A stretch of DNA of 64,000 bases, from the NCBI RefSeq assembly GCF_003351405.1, contig NZ_CP031240.1, positions 124,001 through 188,000 on the forward strand, written 5' to 3'. Position numbers and translations under genes: made by a program. The stretch's first letter is position 1. The number at the start of each line of letters is the position of its first letter. The notes below the pieces were generated by a model. It saw only the letters and a program-made list of their open reading frames with translations, was not told the origin of the DNA and did not search any database. Shown one piece after another: positions 30,270 to 41,900 of the stretch. The DNA is from Haemophilus haemolyticus (GTDB lineage: Bacteria; Pseudomonadota; Gammaproteobacteria; Enterobacterales; Pasteurellaceae).

Positions 30270-30298
30270 AAAAAAGCACGCATCAGGAAACGCGCGCT
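30270..30298 (-). terminator. Terminator after immunity gene I3
   Basis: On the minus strand AGCGCGC and GCGTGCT form a 7-bp stem with one mismatch, followed by T6, 37 bases after the I3 stop. Confidence 0.65.
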
Positions 30299-30334
30299 AT
30301 TTAAGTTAAATTTTAATTCACCCACCGCACCCAA

Positions 30335-30790
30335 CTATTTTTCAAGTTTATCATCTACCGATACAGTTATTAACTTTATAAATCGTGAATCAATATCATA
30401 CTGTATATTTACATAAATATTACCTTTTACTTTAAACTTAATCCAAGGGTCAATAAAACCTATTATTGAACCAGCACCTCCACCAAAGTCTATAACCTTA
30501 CATTCAAGGAACTCTATAACATCATCAATCTTTTCAAGGTTTTCAAAATTATTAAAAATTCTAATATTCATTTTATTATATTTTCTTTTCTCAAGATTAA
30601 AAAAAACCGCTGTTATTTTCCTCTTAGAAAATAATATTTCCAACCATGAGTTTTCAAATGAAAAATATACATCACTATCAACTTCATCTACTACAAATTT
30701 TTCACCTATAAAAGATATAAAATCTAATATTTTAGAATCACCCAAGCTTAAACTTAATAATTCACATATTTTATCATTTAATAAAATCAC
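30335..30790 (-). CDS. Immunity candidate I3 (soluble)
   Basis: 151 residues starting at GTG 30790, which overlaps the final TGA of CT3 (GTGA), a typical toxin/immunity coupling. Unlike the other immunity candidates it has no membrane helix. It is acidic, with alternating hydrophobic strands (VYFSFENSWLEILFSKRK, IYVNIQYDIDSRFIKLITVS). This fits a cytoplasmic inhibitor of a soluble enzyme toxin. The family is not recognised. It may be intact even though its toxin carries a stop codon. Confidence 0.65.
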   Translation of the reverse strand: MILLNDKICELLSLSLGDSKILDFISFIGEKFVVDEVDSDVYFSFENSWLEILFSKRKITAVFFNLEKRKYNKMNIRIFNNFENLEKIDDVIEFLECKVIDFGGGAGSIIGFIDPWIKFKVKGNIYVNIQYDIDSRFIKLITVSVDDKLEK

Positions 30791-33700
30791 TTTATACCTC
30801 TCTCTGAATTTCTATTTTTTACTTTCTCTATAGCTTGATTAATATCATCCTCATCAAATCCATAATTTAATAGATTATTTTTATTCTGTTCTAAATCTAA
30901 ACATTGAGCTCCACATAAATCTTTAGAATCTTTCAATGTTTGACTAGAAGTATTCCTTCCACCATACGTTCTACTATTCTTATGAACTTCTTTAGGGATG
31001 GCTATTGCTGTTGCCTCATTTTTTAATTTATATTTTTCCTCTCTTGTTAATTATCGTCCTAAGCTTTTTTCTAGGCTTTTAATCTGAGCAGCAAATGATG
31101 GAATATGATCTAAATCAAGATTATCTCCTACGACTGAACGTGCTTTTAAAACTTTATAACTATCTACATCCAACGCTTTAACACTCTCAAATTGTTTAAT
31201 CGTTTCTTTTTGATACTTAATCGCCTCGGCAACATTCCCTGCTTTTTCAGCAGCTTTCGCCATGTTAAGTGCGTTCTTCGCCTCTTTTAACGGCTTCGTC
31301 ACAACATCCGCACCTGGAATCAACCCTACTGTTGCCAACGCGTAGTCAATACCATTTTCCGCTTCTACAAAGGATTTTATATCTCCAATTATCGGCGTAA
31401 AGTCCGCTAAAAATGCACCTATATCACCCGTGGTTCTTAAGTTTTTAACCAATTCAGGATGCGCTTTTTCAAATTCTTCCGCAGCTTGACGCGTCGCTTC
31501 TGAAATTTTTTCTTGCGCCTTAGCTTCGGCAGTCCAGTCAACTTGAGGATTATTAACAGCAGTTTCTAAAGCAAAATTATTCTCCACTGCCCTTTTAGCC
31601 GTCTCTGCTCCTGAAGTTGCCGCAAGGAAACTACCACCTTGCTCTGTGGTGGTGCCATTCGCCTTCGCCGTCAATGCCGCAGCCAATCCGCCCGCCAATT
31701 GACTTAACGTACTAATATTTTCCTTCTCATTAGCCGTTAATTCACTGACTGGCTTGCCATAAGCTCTCGCGATGATTTCAGCCGTTACCTCACCTGTCAC
31801 CCCAGCAATTGCGCCCGTTAATGGGTCCTTGCCTGTCACTTGAAACTCCACTGCAGAAAGAAGGGCATGCGCCATCAGATTCGTCGCTTTGTCTTTTGCG
31901 GTATCGCCTGCCGTCATCTCGTGGATGGTTTTGTTGAGATAAGGTGAAGCTAGGGCAACAAGACTGCCTGCGGTATCGTTTTGTGCTGCTGCTTGCAATG
32001 CCGCTGTCACCGCGCGAATCGCCATGCCGGTCTTACTTCCAATACCGTAAGTGCCGTCTATATCATTTTGAATAGCGGTAATTTGTTTACCAATTTCTTG
32101 CGCTTGCGTACTCGCTTTGCCGTATTTTTCTTCCGCTTTAAATTTTTCCAATGACAGTTTATTAATCTTCTCACGCTCATTATACGTGGCGATATTAATC
32201 GCGTTGTTCGTGATGTCGCCTATCACTTTCGCCATTTCTTGGCGCTCTTGCACTTTTTGTAAATCTTGCTTTTCAACACGTTGATTCGCATTTTGGGTAT
32301 CTCGTGAAAGTGCGGTCAGTTTTTCCGGTGTTTCGGTGTCTATCTGAATGTTGTCGCTGATAGCTGATTGGGTGGTGCTGCGCGCGCTTTCATTGGTGTT
32401 GCCCAATAAGCTCAAGGCACTGCTTATCGCTTGCATCGGGTTAATGCCTCCCGTACCGGCCCCCATGCTCGCACTTTCGGTTTTAATCTCGCTTTTATTT
32501 TCAATATCGGTATGCGTGAGTGATTTTGTTTTGAAGCGGTTTTTACTTGCCTCAGCATCGCTTTCGATAATCGCACCATTCAGTTGGGTATGGTTATGGA
32601 TATGGGCATCCATGCCATCTTCACCCACACGAATACCCGCTTGTTCATTCACTTGCGCATAATCTACTTTCGCTTTGTTATAGGAGGTACTCACCGAGGC
32701 TCCACCTCCTGCCCCCTGTGCCACCGAGCCACTTGCACTCGCACTCGTTTGTTTGGATTCGTATTTCTCTGTATCTTGACGGCTCGTTATCGTCAGGTTT
32801 TGAATATCCGCTTCCCAACGTTTCGCGTTGAGATTTGCTGCATCAAGGCTGAGGTTTCCTGCTTCGCTATTGGTAATGAGCTTATCCGCTTGCAAGTGAC
32901 TGTTTTGCCAACGTTCGCTATCCGAATTCGACTTGCCCTTCGCTACATTCACCGAACCCTCAATACCAATTCCATAACTATTACCATTGGTTCCAACAAA
33001 AACGCCTACACTTCCTCCTACAGATTTATTTTCTGTGCGTTGGTGCTCTTCGTCTTTTACACCTTTTATCTCAATGCCTTTTTTGCCTGATAATGCCATT
33101 AATTTCGCATTCGCATCCACGCCTTCAAAGGTGAGTTTTTCATCACGGGCTTTTACATTAAACGTACCAGTGCTCACCGTTGATTTTTGATGACTAATAC
33201 TCTGGCTTTCGCTACTTTGCGTTTGTTTTTGGCTGCCATAACCAAGACTAATCTTCACACTTGGGCTGGATGTCGTCCCGGTATTCTGCATATTACCAGC
33301 ACGTAAGGCATCTAAGGTTTCCGCTACCTTACCCACATTTTGAGCCGCCATGCCCACTTCTTCCGCGGCTTTCACTGCATAAAGTGCCTTGAGTTTTCCA
33401 TTGGTGACTTGTTGGCTGCGATTCACACTGTTATAAGCCGCCTGTGCCATATCAGTCACTGGGGTACTCAAGGCAATTGTCACGCCAGATTGTTTATACT
33501 CATGCCCCTCTTTACGTTCAATAATATCTTTTCCGGCTTCGACCTTAATACTTGCGCCTTCAATATCAATTCGATTCGTGCGTGGTGTAATCATATCCGT
33601 ACCAAGAACATTTGTATGATTACCCGCACTCACCCTGATATTGCCATTCATTGAACCCAGCGTGCTACGTGCATCTGATTGTGTCCAACCTTCCGTTTCA

Positions 33701-34734
33701 TAATCATGTTTTTCTGATTTCGAACCAACGGTAAAACCAATACCGCCGTCTGTGAACACACCTCTGGTTTTCTTGGTTTCCACGCGCTTATTTTTGAAAT
33801 GATTGGTATCCGCTGCAATATCGACATCATGCCCAGCCTGAATATGCAGATTATCATCTGCAATAGCCTGCATGCCTTTCGCCTTCACATCATGACCTGC
33901 TGAAAGCACCACATCTTTACCACTCACCTGTGTGCCGACTTGAGTAACGGATTGTTGTTGGTCTAGGCTAGTTTTGGTCGTTTTAGCAAGGCTGCCGCTT
34001 TTCGTTTTGTGAAACTCTTCAAAATCTCGGCTTTCTTTTGCACCATTCAACACAAGGTCATTTTCCGCAATAGCCATTAACTTCGCTTCACTCTCCAGCT
34101 GTGCCCCTTCGGCTCGGAGATTTTTTGCCGTAAGCGTTACATCACCCTTGCCCTTAATTTGGCTGCTGATGGCTTGCTCAACTTTCTCATGACGGTAATG
34201 ATTGCCTGCGCCCATCTTTTCATCAAAGCCCACTGAAAGTGCGGTGAGATTCACGTTATTTTTGCTTTGAACAAGCGTGCTGCCATTGCCATCGTTAATA
34301 ATATCTGCCCCTTTAGCGTTCAGATTATTTGATGAGAGTTGTAATTGGCCATCTTCTCCTTTTACATGGAAAAGTGCTTTACGAGCCAGTGTCGTTTCAC
34401 TACGTTGGAAATGAGATAAGTCCACCTTTGTTGTCATCGTGGTACTTTCGTGATTTAAATCACCGCCCACATCCACCAAGAGGGCGCGCTCGGCTTCTAC
34501 TTTACCACCAATATTATCGAAGTTATTCGTGGTGTTGATGCCTACTTTATCACCCGTAATGGTGCCTGCGTTGAATAAGCTTTCGGTATTTAATAACGTG
34601 AGCTTACGGCCTGCAATGGTGCCACTATTGGTTAAGCGGTTACTCCGCAAATCAATCACATCCGCTGAAATCAACGTGCCTTCGCCATTTAAGTCACCTT
34701 TCTGAGCCATCGCATAGACGCGAGGCGCCATCAC
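30787..34734 (-). pseudogene. Orphan cdiA 3' module with toxin tip CT3, interrupted by TAA
   Basis: Residues 1-1053 duplicate the second half of CdiA; VENN is at 1050-1053. The tip starts with a pre-toxin TG-like stretch (DFTPIIGDIKSFVEAENG, then LATVGLIPGADVVTKPLKEA) and reaches DNLDLDHIPSFAAQIKSLEK. The frame stops at TAA 31051-31053, then stays open for 87 more residues (LTREEKYKLKNEA, AIPKEVHKNSRTYGGRN) to TGA at 30787, which overlaps the immunity start. One C-to-T change in CAA would explain the stop. The DHIPS and TYGGRN pattern is what I associate with soluble, probably nuclease-type polymorphic toxins. There is no signal peptide or promoter, so it is a silent cassette. Confidence 0.75.
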
Positions 34735-34764
34735 TTTAACTTGTTTTCCGCTTGGTAAGGTTAC
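31576..34764 (-). repeat. Direct repeat copy B of the cdiA 3' half (about 3.2 kb)
   Basis: Colinear with 36810-40040 (copy A) and almost identical by eye in DNA and protein, from VTLPSGKQVKVMAPRV to VENN. At 34764 the match ends abruptly inside the codons for VTLPSG. Copy B is about 40 bases shorter because its coiled segment has KFKAEEKYGKASTQ in place of the longer Gln-rich version in copy A. Confidence 0.9.
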
Positions 34765-34770
34765 TACGCT

Positions 34771-34932
34771 AAATTGAATATGAAATTATAAGATTAGCTT
34801 AAAGATAAACAGCCCTGAAAATACAAAAGTGCGGTCAATTTTGAGAAGTTTTAAAACTCTTTGAAAATTGACTGCACTTTTACATTGCTATGTGAATCTC
34901 AAACAAAAAAACTGCAGAGAGTTCTATTCCTT
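34771..34932. other. Module junction with USS dyad
   Basis: The stretch from about 34780 to 34882 (AAATTATAAG, then AAAATACAAAAGTGCGGTCAA, TTTTGAGAAGTTTTAAAACT, and an inverted uptake sequence with one change, TTGACTGCACTTT) closely resembles 26888-26995. It sits directly where copy B of cdiA begins, so it marks a recombination joint and probably also ends transcription of the I2 module. Confidence 0.65.
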
Positions 34933-35127
34933 CTAATCTCGTTTAAAAAAGAGAAAATATATTGGTAAAACAACCACCTGATATTTTAGAGACATAATTA
35001 AAGCCTCTTTTATCAGGATTGCATACTGTAAATTCTTCCGTCCCGCATCTAATTCAGCGATCACCATAGCAAAGAAACATAGTAATGCAACAAATATAAA
35101 AAATTTTAATATTTTTAGGATCATCAT
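34933..35127 (-). CDS. Immunity candidate I2 (two-helix membrane protein)
   Basis: 64 residues, ATG overlapping the CT2 stop (ATGA). Two hydrophobic helices (about 6-26 and 44-60) with a charged loop ELDAGRKNLQYA and a basic end FFKRD. It resembles the degenerate gene at 35507-35646 (LFCFIFMA, then FDAGVKYINY against LLCFFAMV, LDAGRKNLQYA) and has the same layout as I1. Its toxin gene is broken, so it may be a leftover that still protects the cell. Confidence 0.65.
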   Translation of the reverse strand: MMILKILKFFIFVALLCFFAMVIAELDAGRKNLQYAILIKEALIMSLKYQVVVLPIYFLFFKRD

Positions 35128-35474
35128 TTGTTTTCCTTACCTCCCTGCTCAATTGATTTAGAATAACTTTCTTTAACTTTATCTCCAATCACTGAGCCCA
35201 ACACCACATTAAAAAATATTTTAGGTGCACCATTTAAGTGTAAATGTTCAGATCCTAGACCAACTACACTAGACATTCCAGAAGCTAATGTTTCTGCTTT
35301 AAGCCTGCTCTTCTGAAAAATCATTTGCACCCATTAATAAATTTGACACCACTTATCGGCATACTGAATCACAATCAGCAAATAATTTAGCTCGTTTCTT
35401 TTGACTTGAATGTTAATCACGGAGAATAACTTCGATATTTTCACCACTAAACAAACGTTGATTGAGAATTAACC
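35124..35474 (-). pseudogene. Decayed toxin tip CT2
   Basis: The last 56 codons (ETLASGMSSVVGLGSEHLHL to QGGKENK) align with the end of CT1 (KTEMVGSSAGSLVSLGLD to NKNEEKK). Upstream, in another frame, lies VVSNLLMGANDFSEEQA, which matches the CT1 piece just before (NKPGATDRQIK), so a frameshift separates the two. Further upstream the frame shows AKLFADCDSVCR and NQRLFSGENIEVILRD with two in-frame stops. A pseudogene of a CT1-like toxin with its immunity gene still open. Confidence 0.65.
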
Positions 35475-35506
35475 ACACATTTACGTTTGATAACCAAGAT
35501 TATTTC

Positions 35507-35646
35507 TTATTTTTCTTTACAGAAGTAAGAAATATAATTTATATATTTTACTCCCGCATCAAATTTTACATAAGAAATAGCCATAAAATAAAACAAAACA
35601 AAGAAAAAATAAGAATGCTTATAACAACACCAATAATAAATTTCAT
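35507..35646 (-). pseudogene. Frameshifted I2-like immunity remnant
   Basis: An ATG at 35646 behind AGGAG opens MKFIIGVVISILIFSLFCFI and stops at 35566 (26 codons). A shift of one frame continues as MAISYVKFDAGVKYINYISY to a stop at 35507. The combined product resembles I2 (hydrophobic helix, then DAG, then Tyr/Ile-rich part) but lacks its second helix. It is either a decayed immunity gene or a very short membrane peptide. Confidence 0.5.
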
Positions 35647-35727
35647 TACTTTTTCTCCTGATTTATAAAAAGTGCAGTTTAAGATACTTCAACTCTTAAC
35701 AGCACTTTATACTCTTGTATTTCTCAA

Positions 35728-35925
35728 TTATTTTTTAGGTGCAATTAAGTAACTGAAAAATAGTATCACTACAAATATAAATAAAGAAGGTTTAAAAGAA
35801 TCTTCAAAAATAAATTTATAGTTTATATTATTTACCCCTAAAACCACCCCTCCAACTATAATCGCTATAGATATCCCCAAATAAATAACTAAAAAAGCAA
35901 TAAGTAATTTAAAGATTATCTTCAT
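35728..35925 (-). CDS. cdiI: CDI immunity protein for CdiA CT1 (two-helix membrane protein)
   Basis: 65 residues. The ATG at 35925 overlaps the cdiA stop (ATGA), so translation is coupled to cdiA. Two long hydrophobic segments (about 3-30 and 47-61) and a basic end APKK. This is the cognate immunity position in every known CDI locus. A membrane immunity protein implies that CT1 acts on the inner membrane, as with CdiA/CdiI of E. coli EC93. Family not recognised by sequence. Confidence 0.75.
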   Translation of the reverse strand: MKIIFKLLIAFLVIYLGISIAIIVGGVVLGVNNINYKFIFEDSFKPSLFIFVVILFFSYLIAPKK

Positions 35926-38900
35926 TTCTTCTCCTCATTCTTATTTAAATTATCTTGATATAAAGACTTGAGTTTATCAGAAGAGTATCCTCCAATGACC
36001 ACATTTGAAAATATTTTAACCGCTGGATTGATATTAGGAATTCTAGATAAAGCAGTATCTAAGCCTAGTGATACAAGAGAACCAGCTGAACTACCAACCA
36101 TCTCCGTTTTAATTTGTCTATCTGTAGCTCCTGGTTTATTAACCTCATACATTAAATCAAAAGCAAAACTGTTAAGAGCTTGCGCTCCAGGTTTTAATTT
36201 TGAAAGAAGAGGAACCTTAATTACATCTTTCGTACCATCATAAATGGCGCTTTTAAGTTCATCTTCAGTTTTATATTGGCCACTGTGAGCTTTATAGGAT
36301 ATCTCCCCAGCTTTATATCCTCCCGTCACTAACATTTCTGCAGCAACTGGGGCTCTAGCTGAAAGTACAGCTGTCTCTTGTAAATATCCAACAGCCTTAG
36401 GAATAACTCTAACAGCAGCAACGCTGCCTCCCGCAGCTAACGCACCTATCGCAAAAGATTGTGCTTGTTTACCGACATAACTATCCCAAAATTTAATTTC
36501 ATCTGATAGATATTTTGTTAACGCAGAGTCATTTCTTTTGATTTCTTTAGTAAAATCCCAGTTATATAAATCAGATACAGGAACATTCCATGATTTTGCT
36601 ATTTTATGTAACTCAACCGCTAAATAATTCTTTTGCCCCTCCGTTAATTGGCTAGGATCTTTTTGGTTTAGGCGAATTAAAAAATTAATGTAAGAATCTT
36701 TTTTCAATAATTCTCCGCCTCTATTTTTTTCTTTCTGTTTTAGCTCTTTTTCTTTTTCAAACTTTTCTGAAATCTTGAAAAGTTCTTCATCTTCATTTTT
36801 AGAAAGAAGATTATTCTCCACCGCCCTTTTAGCCGTCTCTGCCCCAGAAGTCGCAGCAAGGAAACTACTACCTTGCTCCGCTGTGGTGCCATTCGCTTTC
36901 GCCGTCAATGCTGCAGCCAATCCGCCCGCCAACTGACTTAACGTGCTAATGTTTTCCTTCTCATTTGCCGTAAGTTGATTTGGCATTTTATTATAGATTG
37001 CCTGCGTGAGGATTTGTGCAGTCACTTCTCCTGTCACCCCAGCCACTGCACCTGTTAACGGGTCTTTGCCTGTCACTTGAAACTCCACTGCAGAAAGCAG
37101 CGCATGTGCCATAAGGTTAGTCGCTTTGTCTTTTGCGGTGTCGCCTGCCGTCATCTCGTGGATAGTTTTATTGAGATAAGGTGAAGCAAGAGCAACAAGA
37201 CTGCCTGCGGTATCGTTTTGTGCCGCTGCTTGTAATGCCGCTGTCACCGCTCGAATCGCCATCCCTTTTTCACTACCAATGCCATAAGTGCGGTCGATTT
37301 CACCTTGCGTTTTCGTGATGTCGGCTTGAACATTTGTTAGCTGTTGCTTAATGGCGGCAAGCTGTTGTTCATTACCCGCTTGTCCCTTCAAGGCTTTTTC
37401 TTGCTCTTCCAGCTTAAACTTCTCAAGCCCTAGCTTGTTAATTTTCTCACGCTCATTATACGTGGCAATGCTTATCGCGTTGTTGCTGATGTCGCCTATC
37501 ACCTTAGCCATTTCTTGGCGTTCTTGCATTTTTTGTAAATCTTGTTTTTCAACACGTTGATTCGCATTTTTGGTGTCACGTGAAAGTGCGGTCAGTTTTT
37601 CCGGTGTTTCGGTCTCTATCTGAATATTGTCGCTGATAGCTGATTGGGTGGTGCTGCGCGCGCTTTCATTGGTGTTGCCCAATAAGCTCAAGGCACTGCT
37701 TATCGCTTGCATCGGGTTAATGCCTCCCGTGCCTGCCCCCATGCTCGCACTTTCGGTTTTAATCTCGCTTTTATTTTCAATATCTGTTGCAGTAATTGAT
37801 TTTGTTTTGAAGTGGTTTTTACTTGCCTCAGCGTCACTTTCAATAATGGCACCATTCAGTTGGGTATGGTTGTGGATGTTAGCATCCATACCATCCTCAC
37901 CTACACGAATACCCGCTTGTTCATTGACTTGCGCATAATCCACTTTCGCTTTGTTATAGGAGGCACTGACCGAAGCTCCGCCACCTGAACCATACGCTAC
38001 CGAGCCACTTGCACTCGCACTCGTTTGTTTGGATTCGTATTTCTCTGTATCTTGACGGCTCGTTATCGTCAGATTTTGAATATCCGCTTCCCAACGTTTC
38101 GCGTTGAGATTCGCTGCATCAAGGCTGAGGTTTCCTGCTTCGCTATTTGTGATGAGCTTATCCGCTTGCAAGTGACTGTTTTGCCAACGTTCGCTATCCG
38201 AATTCGACTTGCCCCTCGCCACATTCCCCGAACCCTCAATCCCAATTCCATAACTATTACCATTGGTTCCAACAAAAACGCCTACACTGCCCCCTGCAGA
38301 TTTATTTTTGGTATGTTGGTGCTCCTCGTCTTTTACACCTTTTATCTCAATCCCTTTTTTGCCTGATAATGTCATCAATTTCGCATTCGCATCCACGCCT
38401 TCAAAGGTGAGTTTTTCATCACGGGCTTTTACATTAAGCGTACCGGTATTCACCGTTGATTTTTGATGACTAATACTCTGGCTTTCGCTACTTTGCGTTT
38501 GTTTTTGGCTGCCATAACCAATACTAACCTTCATACTTGGGCTGGATGTCGTCCCCGTATTCTGCATATTACCAGCTCTTAAGGCATCTAAGGTTTCTGC
38601 CACCTTACCCACATTTTGAGCCGCCATTGTCGCTTCTTCCGCGGCTTTCACTGCATAAAGTGCCTTGAGTTTTCCATTGGTGACTTGTTGGCTGCGATTC
38701 ACACTGTTATAAGCCGCTTGTGCCATATCGGTCACCGGTGTACTCAAGGCAATCGTCACGCCAGATTGTTTATACTCATGCCCCTCTTTACGTTCAATAA
38801 TATCTTTTCCCGCTTCGACCTTAACACTTGCACCCTCAATATCAATCTGATTTGTGCGTGGTGTTATCATATTCGTTCCAAGAACATTTGTATGATTACC

Positions 38901-41900
38901 CGCACTCACCCTGATATTGCCATTCATTGAACCTAGCGTGCTACGTGCATCAGACTGTGTCCAACCTTCTGTCTCATAATCGTGTTTTTCTGATTTGGAG
39001 CCAAAGGTAAGACCAATACCGCCGTCTGTGAACACACCTCTGGTTTTCTTGGTTTCCACGTGCTTATTTTTAAAATGATTGGTATCTGCTGCAATATCGA
39101 CATCATGCCCAGCCTGAATATGCAGATTATCCTCCGCAATAGCCTGAATGCCTTTCGCCTTCACATCATGACCTGCTAAAAGCACCACCTCTTTACCACT
39201 CACCTGTGTGCCGACTTGAGTAACGGAATGTTGTTGGTCAAGACTGGTTTTGGTCGTTCTAGCAAGGCTGCCACTTTTCGTTTTATGAAACTCTTCAAAA
39301 TCACGGCTTTCTTTTGCACCATTTAACACAAGGTCGTTTTCAGCAATAGCCATTAACTTCGCTTCGCTATCCAACTGTGCCCCTTCGGCTCGGAGATTTT
39401 TTGCCGTAAGCGTCACATCCCCCTTGCCCTTGATTTGGCTGCTGATGGCTTGCTCAACTTTCTCATGACGGTAATGATTGCCTGCGCCCATCTTTTCATC
39501 AAAGCCCACTGAAAGTGCGGTCAGATTCATGTTATTTTTGCTTTGAACAAGCGTACTGCCATTGCCATCGTTAATAATATCTGCCCCTTTAGCGTTCAGA
39601 TTATTTGATGAGAGTTGTAACTGGCCATCTTCTCCTTTCACATAGAAAAGCGCTTTACGAGCCAATGTCGTTTCACTCCGTTGGAAATGAGATAAGTCCA
39701 CCTTTGTTGTCATCGTGGTACTTTCGTGATTTAAGTCACCGCCCACATCTACCAAGAGGGCGCGCTCGGCTTCCACTTTACCGCCGATATTATCGAAGTT
39801 ATTCGTGGTGTTGATGCCTACTTTATCACCCGTAATGGTGCCTGCGTTAAATAAGCTTTCGGTATTTAATAACGTAAGCTTACGCCCCGCAATGGTGCCG
39901 CTATTGGTTAAGCGGTTACTCCGCAAATCAATCACATCCGCTGAAATCAACGTGCCTTCGCCATTTAAGTCACCTTTCTGTGCCATCGCATAGACGCGAG
40001 GCGCCATTACTTTGACTTGTTTTCCGCTTGGTAGCGTTACCTCTTTTTCCTCAAACCAGACTATATCTGACGTAAGTTGTGCAACCTGCGCTGGGCTTAA
40101 AGCCACACCTGGGGTTAAGTTGAAGCGTTTCGCAAAGGTAATACCATTATCCATTAACCCTTTATATTGAGCCTCTAAATCTTGATAACCCGTTAAGAAC
40201 ATACGTCCCGTCAACTGATTAACTTGATCTCGCACTAAACGTTGCTCGTAATAGCCATCACCTAAGCGTCTCAAGATATTTTGTGGATCACTGCGAAGTG
40301 CTTTAAACATATAGTCACCACTGAGCCATTGTTTACGATCGGTAAACTGTGGATCCGTTTCAATTAATGGGCGATTAGTGGCCTCTGGATTGGTGTGATA
40401 AAGGCTTGAGGTTGGCAAAGAAACATCCGCACCAATCGTACGAATTTCACGCTGCCCAGCTTTGGCATTCGATTGATTCACGCCATTGGCAACATGAATA
40501 TTGTTGGCAAGTGCGAGCGTTTCCATCGAAAGATTGGCTTTTTCACCTTCAGGCGTCACTGTCGTATAGGCTTCCGTACGAACTTGTTTTAAATCCAATG
40601 GTGTATCAGTGATTTTTTGGTAGTCATGACGGCCAGCCCACTCCCGCTGATGATATCGTCTAAATCCGCCTCGCCAACGAGAGTAAGTCCACTCTTGATT
40701 TCCATTATCAACAACTCGAGTAATCCCCATTTCGGGTACATTGTTGACTTCTTCAGAAGGATTATTCGGATTATAGATCTTTCCAGCGGCCATTATTTGG
40801 CTGCGGTTATTTTCTACATGACCATTAAATTCAACATCGCCTTGACTTAAAATCTTACCTGGATGCGTTTCTTTTACTTTTGTTTCGCTGGTTATACGTT
40901 CTTGCACATAAATATCCCAAAAGCGATAAAATTCTTTGCCCAAGAGCTTTTTATTGTGTTCAAGAATAGCAGCATCTAACTGTTCAAATGCTTTTTCATT
41001 TACCTTTGCCCATTCAAAATAAGGTTTCATTTGAGCAGAAAACTCAACTAACTTAGCTTCATAATCAGCAACAGCTTTCCGGTACTCTCCCATTTTCAAT
41101 TCATATTCTTTCATGAGGCGATCATAATCATGACGATTACGCCATGTTCGTTTAGGCTGTTTAGGCTCCTCTGGCGCTTGCTTTAACGTTTCATCCAAGC
41201 CACTCAGATCGGGTAATGTTGGAGAGGTAGGTGGAGGAGTAATATTAAATGCCGCCCATATAGGATCATTATTTAAATAAAGCGCTTGAGGTACAACAAC
41301 ACAACCTGAACGAGTTTGCTCGTTAGCACATACCTCCTCATTTGGCATTGGTAGAATATGACCTTCAATTTTGCCATTAGTAGGTCGCGTTACCTTATTT
41401 TGATTTTTATAAACCACTTTACCTGCTCGACTAAAGGATGCCCAACGAAGTTGATCGAAATTAATACGTTCAGCGCTCCCATCTTCAAGCAGATAATGTT
41501 CCTTTACTTCTTCACGTTTGACTTCTTCTAGCCTTGTATCAATACGGGCATTTTTGTTTAAAGTTTGATGCATACCAAGGACAACACCACGTCCTTCAAT
41601 CAAACTACCGCTATTTAATAATTTATCGCCTAAATCTTTTGATTGATTGTTTTCATCTAAAGTGCGACCAAATACCACTTTCCCTTCAGAGGATAAGGTG
41701 CCGCCAATACCATTAAACGCCCAATTTTGAGTAAAGACCGTTTTACTGTTCTCAACGAAAGGCGCTGCAACGTCTAGACGTTCTTTTGCCGCAACAACCG
41801 CTGATTTAATCGTTCCATCAGATTGTAATTCATCTGTATTCACTATTTTTTGACCAGCCTGTAAAGCAACATGACCACCATAAATACGACCAGTACCAAT

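Noticed and set aside
32348..33654. Several plus-strand open frames of 60-168 codons opposite the cdiA copies
   Set aside because: The same shadows occur opposite both copy A and copy B, as expected for antisense of a repeat-rich coding region.
35330..35474. Transposase remnant upstream of I2
   Set aside because: First reading of the frame with stops suggested an IS relic, but the part next to it aligns with CT1 across a frameshift, so a decayed toxin tip explains it better.
35462..35668. 68-residue plus-strand open frame in the CDI locus
   Set aside because: It is antisense to the decayed immunity and toxin frames, which show homology to I2 and CT1; composition is low-complexity Phe/Ile/Tyr.
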